Positions 24,581 to 33,500 are shown, numbered from the stretch's first letter. The stretch is DNA of 44,797 nt from CAZUCD01 sp964618855 (GCA_964618855.1 CAZUCD010000008.1:1-44797); one strand, 5' to 3'. Numbers and translations are program-made. The notes: generated by a model from the letters alone, not told the origin.

Positions 24581-25869
24581 TGCGCGCGGGGGCGGCGGCC
24601 TGGCTCGCCTGGCGCGAAGTTTCCCGGACTCCCGTGCGCAGCGCGGTCATCGTCTTCTGCGTCACGGTCGCCACGGCCATCGCCGCACTGTCCGCCTCGG
24701 CCGCCTGGAGCCTCTCGCGCGACCTTGAACCCCGCGTGCGCGCCATGTTCCCACCGGACCGCATCGTCGCGCGGGCGAAGGCGCTCGACCTTGCCATCCT
24801 GAGGTTCGACTCCGCCCGGATCGGGGACGATACTGTCGCCCGCATCGCCGCGATCCCCGGCGTCCGCCGCGTCATGCCGCAGCTCTCGGCGTCGTTTCCC
24901 GCCTCCGCCGTGATCGAGTTCGCCGACAGCGCGTTCGAGACCGAGGCCATCCTGCACGGCGTCCCGCGCGAGTTGGTGGCGGGAGACCTGCCCGACTCCG
25001 AAAAGTGGGAGGCCGTGGCCCCGGACTCCAAGCGGCCCATCCCGGTCCTTGTGTCGGCATTCTTTCTGGACCTTTACAACCTCGGCATCGCGGAGGGTTC
25101 CTCGTTGCCGAAGCTGAGCCCGCGCGCGGCCATCGGCAGGACCTTCGAGCTGAGGCTCGGCGAATCCACGATGGGAGTGGGGGCCGGCATCGCGCGCCCG
25201 CGCTCCGTGCGGTGCCGCGTGGCGGGGTTGACCGCGAACCCGAAGCTGGTCGGCATCGCGCTGCCGCTGGACCAGGTGCGCATCTGGAACGCGGAGTTCG
25301 CGGGGAAGGCCTCACCCAACCACTCCGCGCTGCACATCGACCTGGCGGCTGGCTCCCCTCCAGGCCCGGTGCTGGCGGAGCTCGCGGCGCTGCGTTTGGA
25401 GGGGGATTCCGACGATGCCCGGCGGGAGGGCTTCGAGCGGATAGCATCGGGAGTGCGGCTGTTGCTGCTTGGGGCGGTTGCGCTCGTGGGCATGCTGGCG
25501 GGTGCCGGGATCGGGAGCGTGGTGCTGGCGGCGGCGCGCGAGCGGGCGGGGGCTTGGGGCATGATGCGGGCCGCCGGAATGTCGCGCACGGCCCTTCTGG
25601 CCTGCGGTGCACTCCAGGGTTTGGTGCTGGCGCTCATGGGAGGGGCTATGGGGCTCGGCCTTGCCTTGACCGGTGGGCGCGCGCTGACGTCGCTCGCCGC
25701 GCCACTATTGGCCGAGTCGGCGCTCCTGCCTGCGGAGCCATTCCCCATGAACGCAGTGATCGCGTGCGGTGTGCTCGGCTGCGGGCTCCTGCTCGTGGAG
25801 GTGCCGATGTTCGCCGTGGCCGTTGGGGTCTCGCGCAGGTCCGTCGCGGCACTTCTGGCGGAACGCTAA
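24580..25869 (+). CDS. FtsX/MacB-like ABC transporter permease
   Basis: The 429-residue membrane protein has the FtsX-superfamily layout. There is one N-terminal helix ('SAVIVFCVTVATAIAALSAS'), a large extracytoplasmic region (about 50-285), and three C-terminal helices ('LLLLGAVALVGMLAGAGIGS', 'LLACGALQGLVLALMGGAMG', 'AVIACGVLGCGLLLVEVPMF'). The cytosolic 'RERAGAWGMMRAAGMSRTAL' block is the typical coupling segment. It presumably works with an ATPase in lipoprotein or lipid traffic, export or signalling. No LolD/MacB-type ATPase is adjacent. The ATG shares one base with the folD stop. It appears to be the last gene of the nine-gene plus-strand run. Confidence 0.85.
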   Translation: MRAGAAAWLAWREVSRTPVRSAVIVFCVTVATAIAALSASAAWSLSRDLEPRVRAMFPPDRIVARAKALDLAILRFDSARIGDDTVARIAAIPGVRRVMPQLSASFPASAVIEFADSAFETEAILHGVPRELVAGDLPDSEKWEAVAPDSKRPIPVLVSAFFLDLYNLGIAEGSSLPKLSPRAAIGRTFELRLGESTMGVGAGIARPRSVRCRVAGLTANPKLVGIALPLDQVRIWNAEFAGKASPNHSALHIDLAAGSPPGPVLAELAALRLEGDSDDARREGFERIASGVRLLLLGAVALVGMLAGAGIGSVVLAAARERAGAWGMMRAAGMSRTALLACGALQGLVLALMGGAMGLGLALTGGRALTSLAAPLLAESALLPAEPFPMNAVIACGVLGCGLLLVEVPMFAVAVGVSRRSVAALLAER

Positions 25870-25972
25870 GGCACGCCGGGCGGGCGGATGGCTTTTCCAA
25901 CAATCCGAACTTGACGCGCCCGTTCGCCGGGTGTGCCCTTCCTTCGTGAACCAGAGAACCAATCACGTGCAA

Positions 25973-25996
25973 GCGGCGCGAGACTTGCCGCGCCGC
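25973..25996 (+). promoter_or_regulatory. Perfect 8-bp hairpin just before thiO
   Basis: GCGGCGCG and CGCGCCGC pair perfectly around an 8-base loop, ending 11 bp before the GTG of thiO. It could terminate or attenuate read-through from the upstream operon, or fold over the thiO ribosome binding region. No T-run follows. It argues against the longer thiO reading frame starting at 25933. Confidence 0.45.
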
Positions 25997-26007
25997 GGGA
26001 CCGCAAC

Positions 26008-27120
26008 GTGAGGTACGACCTCCTCGTCCTGGGCGGTGGCGTGATCGGGCTGTCGTGCGCGCTGCATGCGAAGCGGGCCCGGCCCGATTGGAGGATCGCG
26101 ATCGTCGACCAGCCCACCCGCGCGGGCATAGCGTCCACGGCGGCGGCGGGGATGCTGGCTCCGTTCAGCGAGTTCTCCGAGGATCACGCGCTCTTCAGGC
26201 TCTGTGTCGAGAGCTTCCAGTACGCGGAGGCGTTCCTCGCCGAGTTTGCCCCCGGCGTTCGGATCGGCAGGTGCGGAACACTCCTGCCGCACAATTGGCT
26301 GACGGGCGCGACCGGAAGGGCGCTCAACCGCAACCTCGAGCCGAAGGTCCGGCTCGCCGCGAAGGCGGGGGTGAAGGCCGAGTGGTGGAAGGGGCGGCAG
26401 ATTCGCCTCGCGGAGCCGGAACTCGTGCGCCAGATCGACGACGCGCTCCACATCGAGGAGGCGATCGTCAACCCGCGCGACATGCATTCCGGCTTGCTGA
26501 AGTCGGCGGAGAACTGCGGCATCGCCATCTTGAAGGCCGCACCCATCGGCTTTGGCACAACAACCGGGCGCATCCGGTCCATGGCGACATCCGGCGACGG
26601 CATCGAGTTTGACCGGGTACTCATCGCGACCGGGGCGTGGAGCTCCGCGCTCGCGCGCATGCTCGACCTCAAGCTCGACGTCGTGCCGATCAAGGGGCAG
26701 ATCGTGGAACTGGACCCGCCAAAGCCGGACTTCCTGCGGCACATCGTCCACACGGAGGCGATCTACGTCGCGCCGCGGTCGGCCTACTCCATCCTCGTCG
26801 GCGCGACGATGGATAACGTGGGATTCGATGCGCGCGTGAGCGACGACACGACAATCAACCTGCTCGCGCCAGCCTCCGCGCTCCTGCCGGGAATCGCCCG
26901 CGCGGAGGTCGTCTCGTCCTGGATCGGCTTCCGCCCCAAGACGCCGGACGGCTGGCCGATTCTGGGAAGAAGCTCAAAGTACGAAAACCTCTGGTTCGCC
27001 ACGGGGCACTTCAGGAACGGCATCCTGCTGACCCCGATAACCGGGAAGGTCCTTGCGGACTCGATGTGCGAGGTCGCGGAACCTCCCGCCGAGTTCCTCC
27101 CCGCGCGGTTCAGTCTGTAG
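26008..27120 (+). CDS. thiO: Glycine oxidase-like FAD amine oxidase (ThiO)
   Basis: ThiO oxidises glycine to the imine used to build the thiazole of thiamine. From the GTG at 26008 the protein has 370 residues and begins with the FAD-binding Rossmann motif 'YDLLVLGGGVIGLSCALHAK' (3-22), the right distance from the start. 'STAAAGMLAPFSEFSEDH' is characteristic of ThiO. 'VDVVPIKGQIVELDPP'-type sequence and the C-terminal 'ATGHFRNGILLTPITGKVLA' complete the DAO fold. No other thiamine gene is near and no TPP riboswitch was seen upstream, so another D-amino-acid or glycine oxidase role is possible. Confidence 0.86.
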   Translation: MRYDLLVLGGGVIGLSCALHAKRARPDWRIAIVDQPTRAGIASTAAAGMLAPFSEFSEDHALFRLCVESFQYAEAFLAEFAPGVRIGRCGTLLPHNWLTGATGRALNRNLEPKVRLAAKAGVKAEWWKGRQIRLAEPELVRQIDDALHIEEAIVNPRDMHSGLLKSAENCGIAILKAAPIGFGTTTGRIRSMATSGDGIEFDRVLIATGAWSSALARMLDLKLDVVPIKGQIVELDPPKPDFLRHIVHTEAIYVAPRSAYSILVGATMDNVGFDARVSDDTTINLLAPASALLPGIARAEVVSSWIGFRPKTPDGWPILGRSSKYENLWFATGHFRNGILLTPITGKVLADSMCEVAEPPAEFLPARFSL

Positions 27121-27395
27121 CCTCCGCATCGGTGGCGGGCGTCCGGGGATAGATCACCTGCTCCGTTCATCCCTGTACGTTTCGGTACGCCCGGGTGGTT
27201 TCCCCTCAGGGGCTGCTTATGCTTTTCGCGGAAAATCGGGGACTTCCCGGCAACTTCTGGGAGTGCGACAACTTGGCCGGTTGATTGCAGTGGAGGCGTG
27301 GATACGCACCACGGCCGCAACCCGAACAGTCGGGTCCGAGACCACGCGGCCGCGCAGGCGCGACAAGCGCCTCCGGGGAAGGTGAAGCCCACACC
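27121..27395 (+). promoter_or_regulatory. Intergenic leader of the DUF1800 gene
   Basis: This 275-bp spacer should carry the promoter for the three-gene DUF1800/DUF1501 group. Two hairpins sit in its second half: CCCGA-ACAG-TCGGG (27321-27334) and AGGCGC-GACAA-GCGCCT (27356-27372). The second is followed at once by the GGGGAAGG ribosome binding site of the DUF1800 gene, so it may affect translation. CCCCTCAGGGG near 27205 is a further short palindrome. No clear promoter boxes were found. Confidence 0.35.
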
Positions 27396-28964
27396 ATGGC
27401 TCTCCTCGATCCCTACACGGGACCATGGACGGAGAAGGAGGCGGCGCATCTTGCGCGCCGCGCAGGATTCGGAGCCACGCCGGTGGAACTGGCGAGCCTC
27501 GTCTCGATGGGCATGGCGGCGGCGGTTGATTCCTTCGTGGACTATCCGTCAACCGCGACCGGGATGGAGGCCATCCTCGCAGCGCTCCCGAACGACACGA
27601 CGGACAAGGGCAACCTCCGCAACTGGACGCAGCGCCAGCACTTCGAGGGCTGGTGGCTCTACCGGATGGCGAAGACCGAGCAGCCCATGCAGGAGCAACT
27701 CGCCCTGTTCCTGCACGACACCCTCGTCAGCGACTTCCCAAAGACGACGACGGGCTACTCGTCGCTGATCAACCTCGGCAACGACGGCTCCGTCACGGGG
27801 CAGCTCTGCACGACGGGAACCCTCCCGCCGGACACGCTGCGCCAGCGCAAGGAAACCCTGCGGCTGCTATCCGACCAGTTGAGGCTTTTCCGGGAGGAGG
27901 GGCACCTGAGCTACCGCGAGCTGGTGCGCTCCGTGACGCGCGACCCCGCCATGCTGCTCTACCTCGACAACTACCTGAACACCAAGACCAAGCCCCAGGA
28001 AAACTATGGCCGCGAAGTGATGGAGCTGTTCTCCATGGGTGTCGGCAACTACTCGGAGAACGACGTCAAGGAAGTGTCGAAGGCGTTCACGGGTGAGACC
28101 GTCCTGACGACCTGCTCACTCAACTTTCCATACACGCACACGTTCAACGCGGTGAACCACGACACGGGGACGAAGACCGTCTTTGGAACCTCGTTCAACA
28201 ATCCCGCGCCCGGTGCCGACACGGATCAGGTCATCGACATGATCTTCGACAGGATCAGCGGTGCGTCGATCACGCCGGCTCACTCGACGCTTCCCGCTGC
28301 GTCGATCTACATCTCCTGGAGCCTGCTGCGGTGGTTCCTGAACGATGCGATCACGCTCGACGATCCCGCGGTCGTCGAGGCGGCGACGATCTTCAACCAG
28401 TCCTCCGTCAACGGGTTCCGGTACGATGTCCGCGAACTCCTCCGTACGCTGCTCAGGTCGCAGGCCTTCCAGGATCCTGCAAACTACTACAACATGTACA
28501 AGCGTCCGCCGGACTACGCGGTGATGGCGCTGCGCTCCCTCGGCATCGACGAGACGAGCTGGTCGAGCAGCCTGCCGAACGCGGTGGCCTCGATGGGCAT
28601 GCGGCTGTATGGCGCGCCCAACGTCGCGGGCTGGGACCACGGGAAGGCCTGGATCAACTCCGGGAGCCTCATCGCCCGGTTTAACTATGCGGATCGCCTG
28701 TCCGGAAGCACCCGTCTGACGGATGCAATGTGCGATGCGCTGATCACGAGCGGCCATGTCTCGGGCATCACCGACAACGCCGGGATCATCGAGTACTTCC
28801 GCGCGCGCCTGATCCAGGAGGCACTGCGGCCAGAGGAGACGGCGGAGCTGACGTCGTTCATGTCGGGGGTGGACGCGGGGGCGCCCTCGCAGTCGCGCTA
28901 CAGGCGCAAGGTTCGAGGCGTGCTGCACCTGGTGATGTGTCTGCCGCGATACCAGCTCAAGTAG
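27396..28964 (+). CDS. DUF1800 family protein
   Basis: The 522-residue protein is a DUF1800 member: 'WTEKEAAHLARRAGFGATPV' at the N-terminus (11-30), 'WWLYRMAKTEQPMQEQLALF', 'FLHDTLVSDFPKT', 'DPAMLLYLDNYLNTKTKPQE', 'NYGREVMELFSMGVGNYSEN' and 'RPPDYAVMALRSLG'. No signal peptide is visible, although its partner is Tat-exported. The function of DUF1800 is unknown; genes of this family almost always pair with DUF1501, as here (56 bp apart). A GGGGAAGG ribosome binding site lies upstream of the ATG. Confidence 0.92.
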   Translation: MALLDPYTGPWTEKEAAHLARRAGFGATPVELASLVSMGMAAAVDSFVDYPSTATGMEAILAALPNDTTDKGNLRNWTQRQHFEGWWLYRMAKTEQPMQEQLALFLHDTLVSDFPKTTTGYSSLINLGNDGSVTGQLCTTGTLPPDTLRQRKETLRLLSDQLRLFREEGHLSYRELVRSVTRDPAMLLYLDNYLNTKTKPQENYGREVMELFSMGVGNYSENDVKEVSKAFTGETVLTTCSLNFPYTHTFNAVNHDTGTKTVFGTSFNNPAPGADTDQVIDMIFDRISGASITPAHSTLPAASIYISWSLLRWFLNDAITLDDPAVVEAATIFNQSSVNGFRYDVRELLRTLLRSQAFQDPANYYNMYKRPPDYAVMALRSLGIDETSWSSSLPNAVASMGMRLYGAPNVAGWDHGKAWINSGSLIARFNYADRLSGSTRLTDAMCDALITSGHVSGITDNAGIIEYFRARLIQEALRPEETAELTSFMSGVDAGAPSQSRYRRKVRGVLHLVMCLPRYQLK

Positions 28965-29020
28965 GCGGCCCGTGGACGATCACGCGTTGGGGAGTTCCGA
29001 CAAGGCGCGGAGAGGATGCC

Positions 29021-30409
29021 ATGCACGAAGATCACGATGACGAAATGCAGGGGCCGGATTCGGGCTGGAGCCGCCTCAATCGGCGCAACTTCCTCAAGGT
29101 GGGCTTCTCCAGCCTCGCCTGGTTTGCGGCCCACACTGGGGCGCCCCGGTGGTTCGCCGCCTCGGCGGAGGCGGCGCAGTGCGGCGGCTGCTTCACGGGC
29201 GACAAGATCCTCGTCGTTCTGCAAATGGCGGGGGGGAACGACGGCCTCAACACGGTCATACCCCGAACCGATCCCGTCTACTACGATGCGCTGACGAGGC
29301 CGACAATCCGGATTCCGTCGGGCACAGAGATCAGCATCGACGGCCTGAACGGACTCCATCCGGCACTGGTGGACCTGGCGGACTGGTTTCAGCGGGGCAT
29401 GGGCGCCGTGCTGCACAGGGTCGGCTACGTGAACCCGAACCTCTCGCACTTCACGGCGACGGACTACTACGAGCTTGGCGTCGCGCCTGGCCAGCCGTTG
29501 CCGACGGATGGCTGGCTCGCGCGCTACTACGACCACCACTGCTCCGGCTGCGAGGTGGAGGCGTTGCGGTTCGCGACGACGGGGACGAGCTCACTGCCGA
29601 AGTCGATGATCGGGGCGACGGGCTACGTGCCCCCGGCCATCAACGACCCGGCCACGTACCAGTTCTCGGCTTCGAATGATGCGGCCGCGAGGCTCGCGTC
29701 GATGGCGAACCTGAACAGCATCGCGACCTCGGACCCGGCACTCGACTTCCTGCAGAAGAGCTTTTCCGTCGCGGCGGACTCGATCGCGGACATAGGCGTC
29801 GCGCAGGCGACCCCGCTGCTGGTCGCGCCGGGCGCCTACTCGGCGGACTCGCTCGGCCGCGGCCTCCAGCTCGTCTCGCAGGTCATCCGCGCGGGCCTCG
29901 GCACGAAGGTGTTCTACGTCACGCAGGGCGGGTACGACACGCACGCGGCGCAGGTCGCATCAGGCGCGGCCGACCAGGGCTTCCACGCGGGGCTGCTGGG
30001 CGCGCTCAACCAGTCCCTCGATGCCTTCCTGACGGAGATGGAGCTGAGCGGCAACCTCGACCGAGTCGTCGTGATGACGTACTCGGAGTTCGGCCGCCGC
30101 GTGAAGGAGAACGGGAGCCTTGGCACGGACCACGGTGCGGCCAACTGCTCCTTCGTGTTCGGCGGGCCCGTGATCGGCGGCGTGTACGGGGGGCAGCCCG
30201 ACCTCGTGAACCTCATCTCCGGGAGCCTCGCGCACAACGTGGACTTCCGGGCGGTGTACTCGCGCGCGTTGCAGGGACTCTTCGGCGCGTCGACGCGGGA
30301 GGTCTTTGGCGAGGACGTCTACAATTCGATCATCGTTCCGGACATGGCAAAGGTCCCGTTCCTCGTGGGCTCGTCCTCGCTGGAACCCTCGTGGGCAGGC
30401 TACCGGTGA
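29021..30409 (+). CDS. Tat-exported DUF1501 protein
   Basis: The 462-residue protein carries a twin-arginine signal: 'RLNRRNFLKVGFSSLAWFAA' (18-37), with an A-rich cleavage region ending near 'FAASAEAAQ'. The DUF1501 core shows 'DKILVVLQMAGGNDGLNTVI', 'GLHPALVDLADWF', 'VFYVTQGGYDTHAAQ', 'VVVMTYSEFGRRVKENGSLG' followed by 'TDHG', and 'GVYGGQPDL'. DUF1501 belongs to the alkaline phosphatase/sulfatase-like superfamily; Asp and His in the 'GGNDG', 'YDTH' and 'TDHG' blocks probably bind metal. The substrate is unknown. GGAGAGGA precedes the ATG at 29021. The stop overlaps the next start (GTGA). Confidence 0.93.
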   Translation: MHEDHDDEMQGPDSGWSRLNRRNFLKVGFSSLAWFAAHTGAPRWFAASAEAAQCGGCFTGDKILVVLQMAGGNDGLNTVIPRTDPVYYDALTRPTIRIPSGTEISIDGLNGLHPALVDLADWFQRGMGAVLHRVGYVNPNLSHFTATDYYELGVAPGQPLPTDGWLARYYDHHCSGCEVEALRFATTGTSSLPKSMIGATGYVPPAINDPATYQFSASNDAAARLASMANLNSIATSDPALDFLQKSFSVAADSIADIGVAQATPLLVAPGAYSADSLGRGLQLVSQVIRAGLGTKVFYVTQGGYDTHAAQVASGAADQGFHAGLLGALNQSLDAFLTEMELSGNLDRVVVMTYSEFGRRVKENGSLGTDHGAANCSFVFGGPVIGGVYGGQPDLVNLISGSLAHNVDFRAVYSRALQGLFGASTREVFGEDVYNSIIVPDMAKVPFLVGSSSLEPSWAGYR

Positions 30410-31134
30410 GGCGGCCACGGCTCCTCCCGGCCGCCATCATGGCGCTCGCGTGTGGGGCGCAGGCATCCTTCCAGTACATCCTCGTCGAGGGGGGGAACGG
30501 CTATGCAGGGACCCGCGATGTCTCGGTCTTCGACGACTTTGCGTCGAACGCGAGCGCGGGCGATCCCGTGCTGTACGTGGGGGTGACGCAGTTCGGGGAC
30601 TTGAGGCGCGCCTTCCTTCGGTTTGACGTCTCGATCCTGCCGCCCGGGACGATCATCGAGGACGTGGTGCTGGAACTCCACGTGGAGCGGGCCCGCACGG
30701 GCGCCGAACCCCACCGGCTGCACCGCGTCACCGCCGGATGGGACGAGGGCCCGGCAACGTCGCCGGACTCCGGCGCGGGAGGCCAGGGCGTCGCCGCTGC
30801 GACGGGGGACGTCACCTGGTCGCACGCGAGTTTTCCGCTGGTTTCGTGGTCCGTGCCCGGCGGCGAGTTCGACCCCGCGGAGTCTGCCCTGACCAGCGTG
30901 GGATCGGCGGGGACGATGGCGAGCTTCGGGTCGCAGGGCATGGTCGGCGACGTGCAGCTCTGGGTTGATGACCCATCGAGCAACCGCGGCTGGGTGCTCG
31001 TCGGCAACGAGGCTGGAATCCACAATGCCAAGCGCTTCCACTCGTCCGAGGGTTCCAACGCGGACACGCGGCCGAAGCTCAAGGTCACGTTTCGATCGCC
31101 ATCCGCAGCGCGGAATTGGGACCTCTATGAGTAG
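30406..31134 (+). CDS. Secreted DNRLRE-like protein
   Basis: The GTG at 30406 overlaps the DUF1501 stop (GTGA); a start five codons upstream is possible. The 242-residue protein has a short signal peptide ('LLPAAIMALACGAQA') and then a DNRLRE/CBM96-like beta domain: 'VLYVGVTQFGDLRRAFLRFD', 'IIEDVVLELHVER', 'RLHRVTAGWDEGPATSPD' and 'GWVLVGNEAGIHNAKRFHSS' followed by 'TRPKLKVTF'. In known proteins this domain helps build surface structures or bind polysaccharide. Coupling to the DUF1501 gene suggests that the exported products act together outside the inner membrane. It is convergent with the fumarylacetoacetase gene (6-bp gap). Confidence 0.84.
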   Translation: MRRPRLLPAAIMALACGAQASFQYILVEGGNGYAGTRDVSVFDDFASNASAGDPVLYVGVTQFGDLRRAFLRFDVSILPPGTIIEDVVLELHVERARTGAEPHRLHRVTAGWDEGPATSPDSGAGGQGVAAATGDVTWSHASFPLVSWSVPGGEFDPAESALTSVGSAGTMASFGSQGMVGDVQLWVDDPSSNRGWVLVGNEAGIHNAKRFHSSEGSNADTRPKLKVTFRSPSAARNWDLYE

Positions 31135-31140
31135 CGCCGT

Positions 31141-32427
31141 TCACCCAACGGCGGGGAGCACGCGCCCGGAGACGCTCCCGAATCCCACCCGGTAGCCGTT
31201 CCCCTGGCACCAGCCGGAGATCGTCAGCCTGTCCCCATCCTCGATGTAGGTGCGGCGTCCCCCGTTCGGCAGGAAGATGGGCTCGGTGCCCTTCCACGTC
31301 CTCTCGAGAAGGCACCCGCGGGACTCGGGATCGGGTCCACTGATCGTGCCGGAGGCCATCATATCGCCGGTGCGGACGTTGCAGCCATTGACCGTGTGGT
31401 GCGCGAGCTGCTGCCGCATGTTCCAGTACAGGTGCCGGTAGTTGGTGCGCGCGATGCAGACCGGTGGCTGGTCATCGGCATAGGCGAGATGCGCCTCGAG
31501 CTCGATATCGTAGGTCGGGTTGCCCGGGTCGCGCAGGTAGGGAAGGGGCTCGGGGGACTGGTCCTGGCCGCGCACGCGGAATGGCGCCAGGGCGTCGAGG
31601 GTCACAACCCAGGGCGAAACGGAGGTGCAGAAGTTCTTGGCGAGGAACGGGCCGAGGGGCTGGTACTCCCACTTCTGGATGTCGCGCGCGCTCCAGTCGT
31701 TGACGAGAAGCATGCCGAAGATGTGGTGCTCGGCATGGGCGATGTCGATGCGTTCGCCCATGCGCGTGCCCGTGCCGATCAGGAAGCCCATCTCCAGTTC
31801 GTAGTCGAGGGCCTTGGTCGGGCCGAAAACGGGCTCCGTCGCGCCATCGGGGAGGCGCTGGCCCATGGGACGTGGGAAGTCCGTGCCGTCGACAACGATG
31901 CTGCTCGAGCGCCCATGGTAGCCGACGGGCAGGTGGAGCCAGTTCGGCATGAGGGCGTTCTCCTTCCCGCGCATCATGATCCCCACGTTCTCGGCGTGGT
32001 GCCGGGAGGAGTAGAAGTCGGTGTAGTCGCCGATGCTGACGGGGAGGAACATGTCGGCTTCGTCCATGTCCACGAAGGCGCGGTCCATGAGCATCGAGTC
32101 GTGGCGCAGCTCGGTGCTTTCCTCGCTGAGAACGCGGCTGATCGTCTCGCGCGCCTCGCGCCAGGCCTTCGGCCCCATCGCCATGAACGCGTTGAGCGTC
32201 GGCTGGTGGAAGACCTTCCTTCCGGAGAGTTCGGAGCCCTTGAAGGTGCCGAACGTGTCTAGCACGGAGAGGTCGAGTATCTGCGTGCCGATGGCGACGC
32301 CGACCCGGGGCTGACGGGACTCCCCGCGCCGCGCAAAGATGCCGTAGGGAAGGTTCTGGATGGGAAAGTGCGATTCTGGCGCGACCTGGATGAAGCTGCG
32401 CAGTCGGGGATCGGTCGTGGGGTCCAT
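31141..32427 (-). CDS. fahA: Fumarylacetoacetase
   Basis: The enzyme cleaves fumarylacetoacetate to fumarate and acetoacetate, the last step of tyrosine/homogentisate breakdown. The 428-residue protein has the eukaryotic-type full length and motifs: 'DFYSSRHHAENVGIMMRGKE' (catalytic His), 'NALMPNWLHLPVGYHGRSSS', 'LDYELEMGFLIGTGTRMGE' (metal-binding Glu pair), 'LLVNDWSARDIQKWEYQPLG' (metal-binding Asp) and 'TGDMMASGTISGPDPESRG'. The ATG at 32427 lies 8 bp after the upstream gene. No homogentisate dioxygenase (hmgA) or hpd is in the window, so the pathway must be completed elsewhere. Confidence 0.97.
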   Translation of the reverse strand: MDPTTDPRLRSFIQVAPESHFPIQNLPYGIFARRGESRQPRVGVAIGTQILDLSVLDTFGTFKGSELSGRKVFHQPTLNAFMAMGPKAWREARETISRVLSEESTELRHDSMLMDRAFVDMDEADMFLPVSIGDYTDFYSSRHHAENVGIMMRGKENALMPNWLHLPVGYHGRSSSIVVDGTDFPRPMGQRLPDGATEPVFGPTKALDYELEMGFLIGTGTRMGERIDIAHAEHHIFGMLLVNDWSARDIQKWEYQPLGPFLAKNFCTSVSPWVVTLDALAPFRVRGQDQSPEPLPYLRDPGNPTYDIELEAHLAYADDQPPVCIARTNYRHLYWNMRQQLAHHTVNGCNVRTGDMMASGTISGPDPESRGCLLERTWKGTEPIFLPNGGRRTYIEDGDRLTISGWCQGNGYRVGFGSVSGRVLPAVG

Positions 32428-32435
32428 GGATGGGC

Positions 32436-33440
32436 CTATCGTGGGAGTAGTCCGAGCGAGGCTAGGTCCTCGCGGGGTTCGTCGAAGCTGCAGCTTCCGA
32501 AGGAGATGGCGGCATGCCGCCGGATGCGGCGGATTTCCTCGGCGCCGGCGGATTCCGCGCGCCAGGTCAGCGCCCCGTCGAACGTGAACTCCGATGCCCG
32601 CTCGCACTCGATGATGTTGACCACTTCGCGTTCCCCGAGGCGACGCGCGTGCGCAAGCACCGCCGCGCCGAACACGTTCACGAACCCGTGCATGCGCGTC
32701 GCGACACCCTCGTTGTGGTGCCGAATAGGATGGTGCAGGCCCGCGGTGCACTTGAGGGGCACCTGGGCGTCGCGGCACAGCACGATCGCGCGTGCGACGT
32801 TCGCGGCGGAGGGGAACGCCGGCGCCTCCACGCCGCCGCAGCGGAGCTTGAATCCCGGCGGGATGACGCGGCCCCCGGAAACGGAGCGCCGCGCCTCGGC
32901 CAGGCCGCGCACGACGGGCTCAAGCAGGTCCTGCCAGTGCTCCGGCCCGCCTCCTTCGATGAACGGCCAAATCTCGATCGGATGCGCCGACTCCAGGATC
33001 GCTGCTGACTCGACGACCAGTCGCGTGACGGCACCGGCCTCCCCGCGCTGGAGCGTCTCCGCGGGGAGCTTCACTTCGAGGACCCCGACGCTCCCCCGCC
33101 GGTCGAACGACTTGAGGAACGCGAGGATTTCGGCGCTGTCGCGGCGCAGGTTCTCGATCAATTCGTCGCGGGAGGCGCCGCCGCGTCCGAGCGCGGAAAC
33201 GTCGAGGGCCAATGCGGGGGAGAAGCGCGTCCTGTGCTCCTCGAGCTCTGCCAGCCGGGACGCCGGGATGATGAACCTGCCCAGCATCCACGCATCGGCG
33301 CCTGCCTTGTAGGCGGCGTGGTTCGCGATGGCCTCCCCGAGCGGGAGCTTCGCCGGCGGGAACAACCCCGCGTAGTCTATCAGGCCCTCCATGAGGGCGC
33401 GCAGTGCCGGTGCGATGGTCGCCGTGGCCACGTGGTTCAT
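32436..33440 (-). CDS. Conserved protein of unknown function next to fumarylacetoacetase
   Basis: The 334-residue soluble protein has no motif I can name with confidence. The N-terminus 'ALRALMEGLIDYAGLFPPAK' and the central 'PPGFKLRCGGVEAPAFPSAA' and 'CRDAQVPLKCTAGLHHPIRH' with 'MHGFVNVFGAAVLAHAR' look like conserved active-site loops of an alpha/beta (TIM-barrel-like) enzyme; Lys, Cys and the paired His are candidate functional residues. A C-terminal 'EIRRIRRHAAISFGSCSFDE' follows. I recall similar proteins beside fahA in other bacteria, but cannot confirm this here. With 8 bp to fahA it is very likely co-transcribed and may act on an aromatic-ring breakdown intermediate. Confidence 0.75.
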   Translation of the reverse strand: MNHVATATIAPALRALMEGLIDYAGLFPPAKLPLGEAIANHAAYKAGADAWMLGRFIIPASRLAELEEHRTRFSPALALDVSALGRGGASRDELIENLRRDSAEILAFLKSFDRRGSVGVLEVKLPAETLQRGEAGAVTRLVVESAAILESAHPIEIWPFIEGGGPEHWQDLLEPVVRGLAEARRSVSGGRVIPPGFKLRCGGVEAPAFPSAANVARAIVLCRDAQVPLKCTAGLHHPIRHHNEGVATRMHGFVNVFGAAVLAHARRLGEREVVNIIECERASEFTFDGALTWRAESAGAEEIRRIRRHAAISFGSCSFDEPREDLASLGLLPR

Positions 33441-33500
33441 CCCCGATTCATCAATGCTGGGGCAGGTTCTCCCGCGGCACCCGCCAGTGCGAGAGGAAAT

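Noticed and set aside
25870..26007. TPP riboswitch in front of thiO
   Set aside because: The conserved thi-box elements (CTGAGA and the ACCTGATCTGGATAATGCCAG-type block) are not present in the leader.
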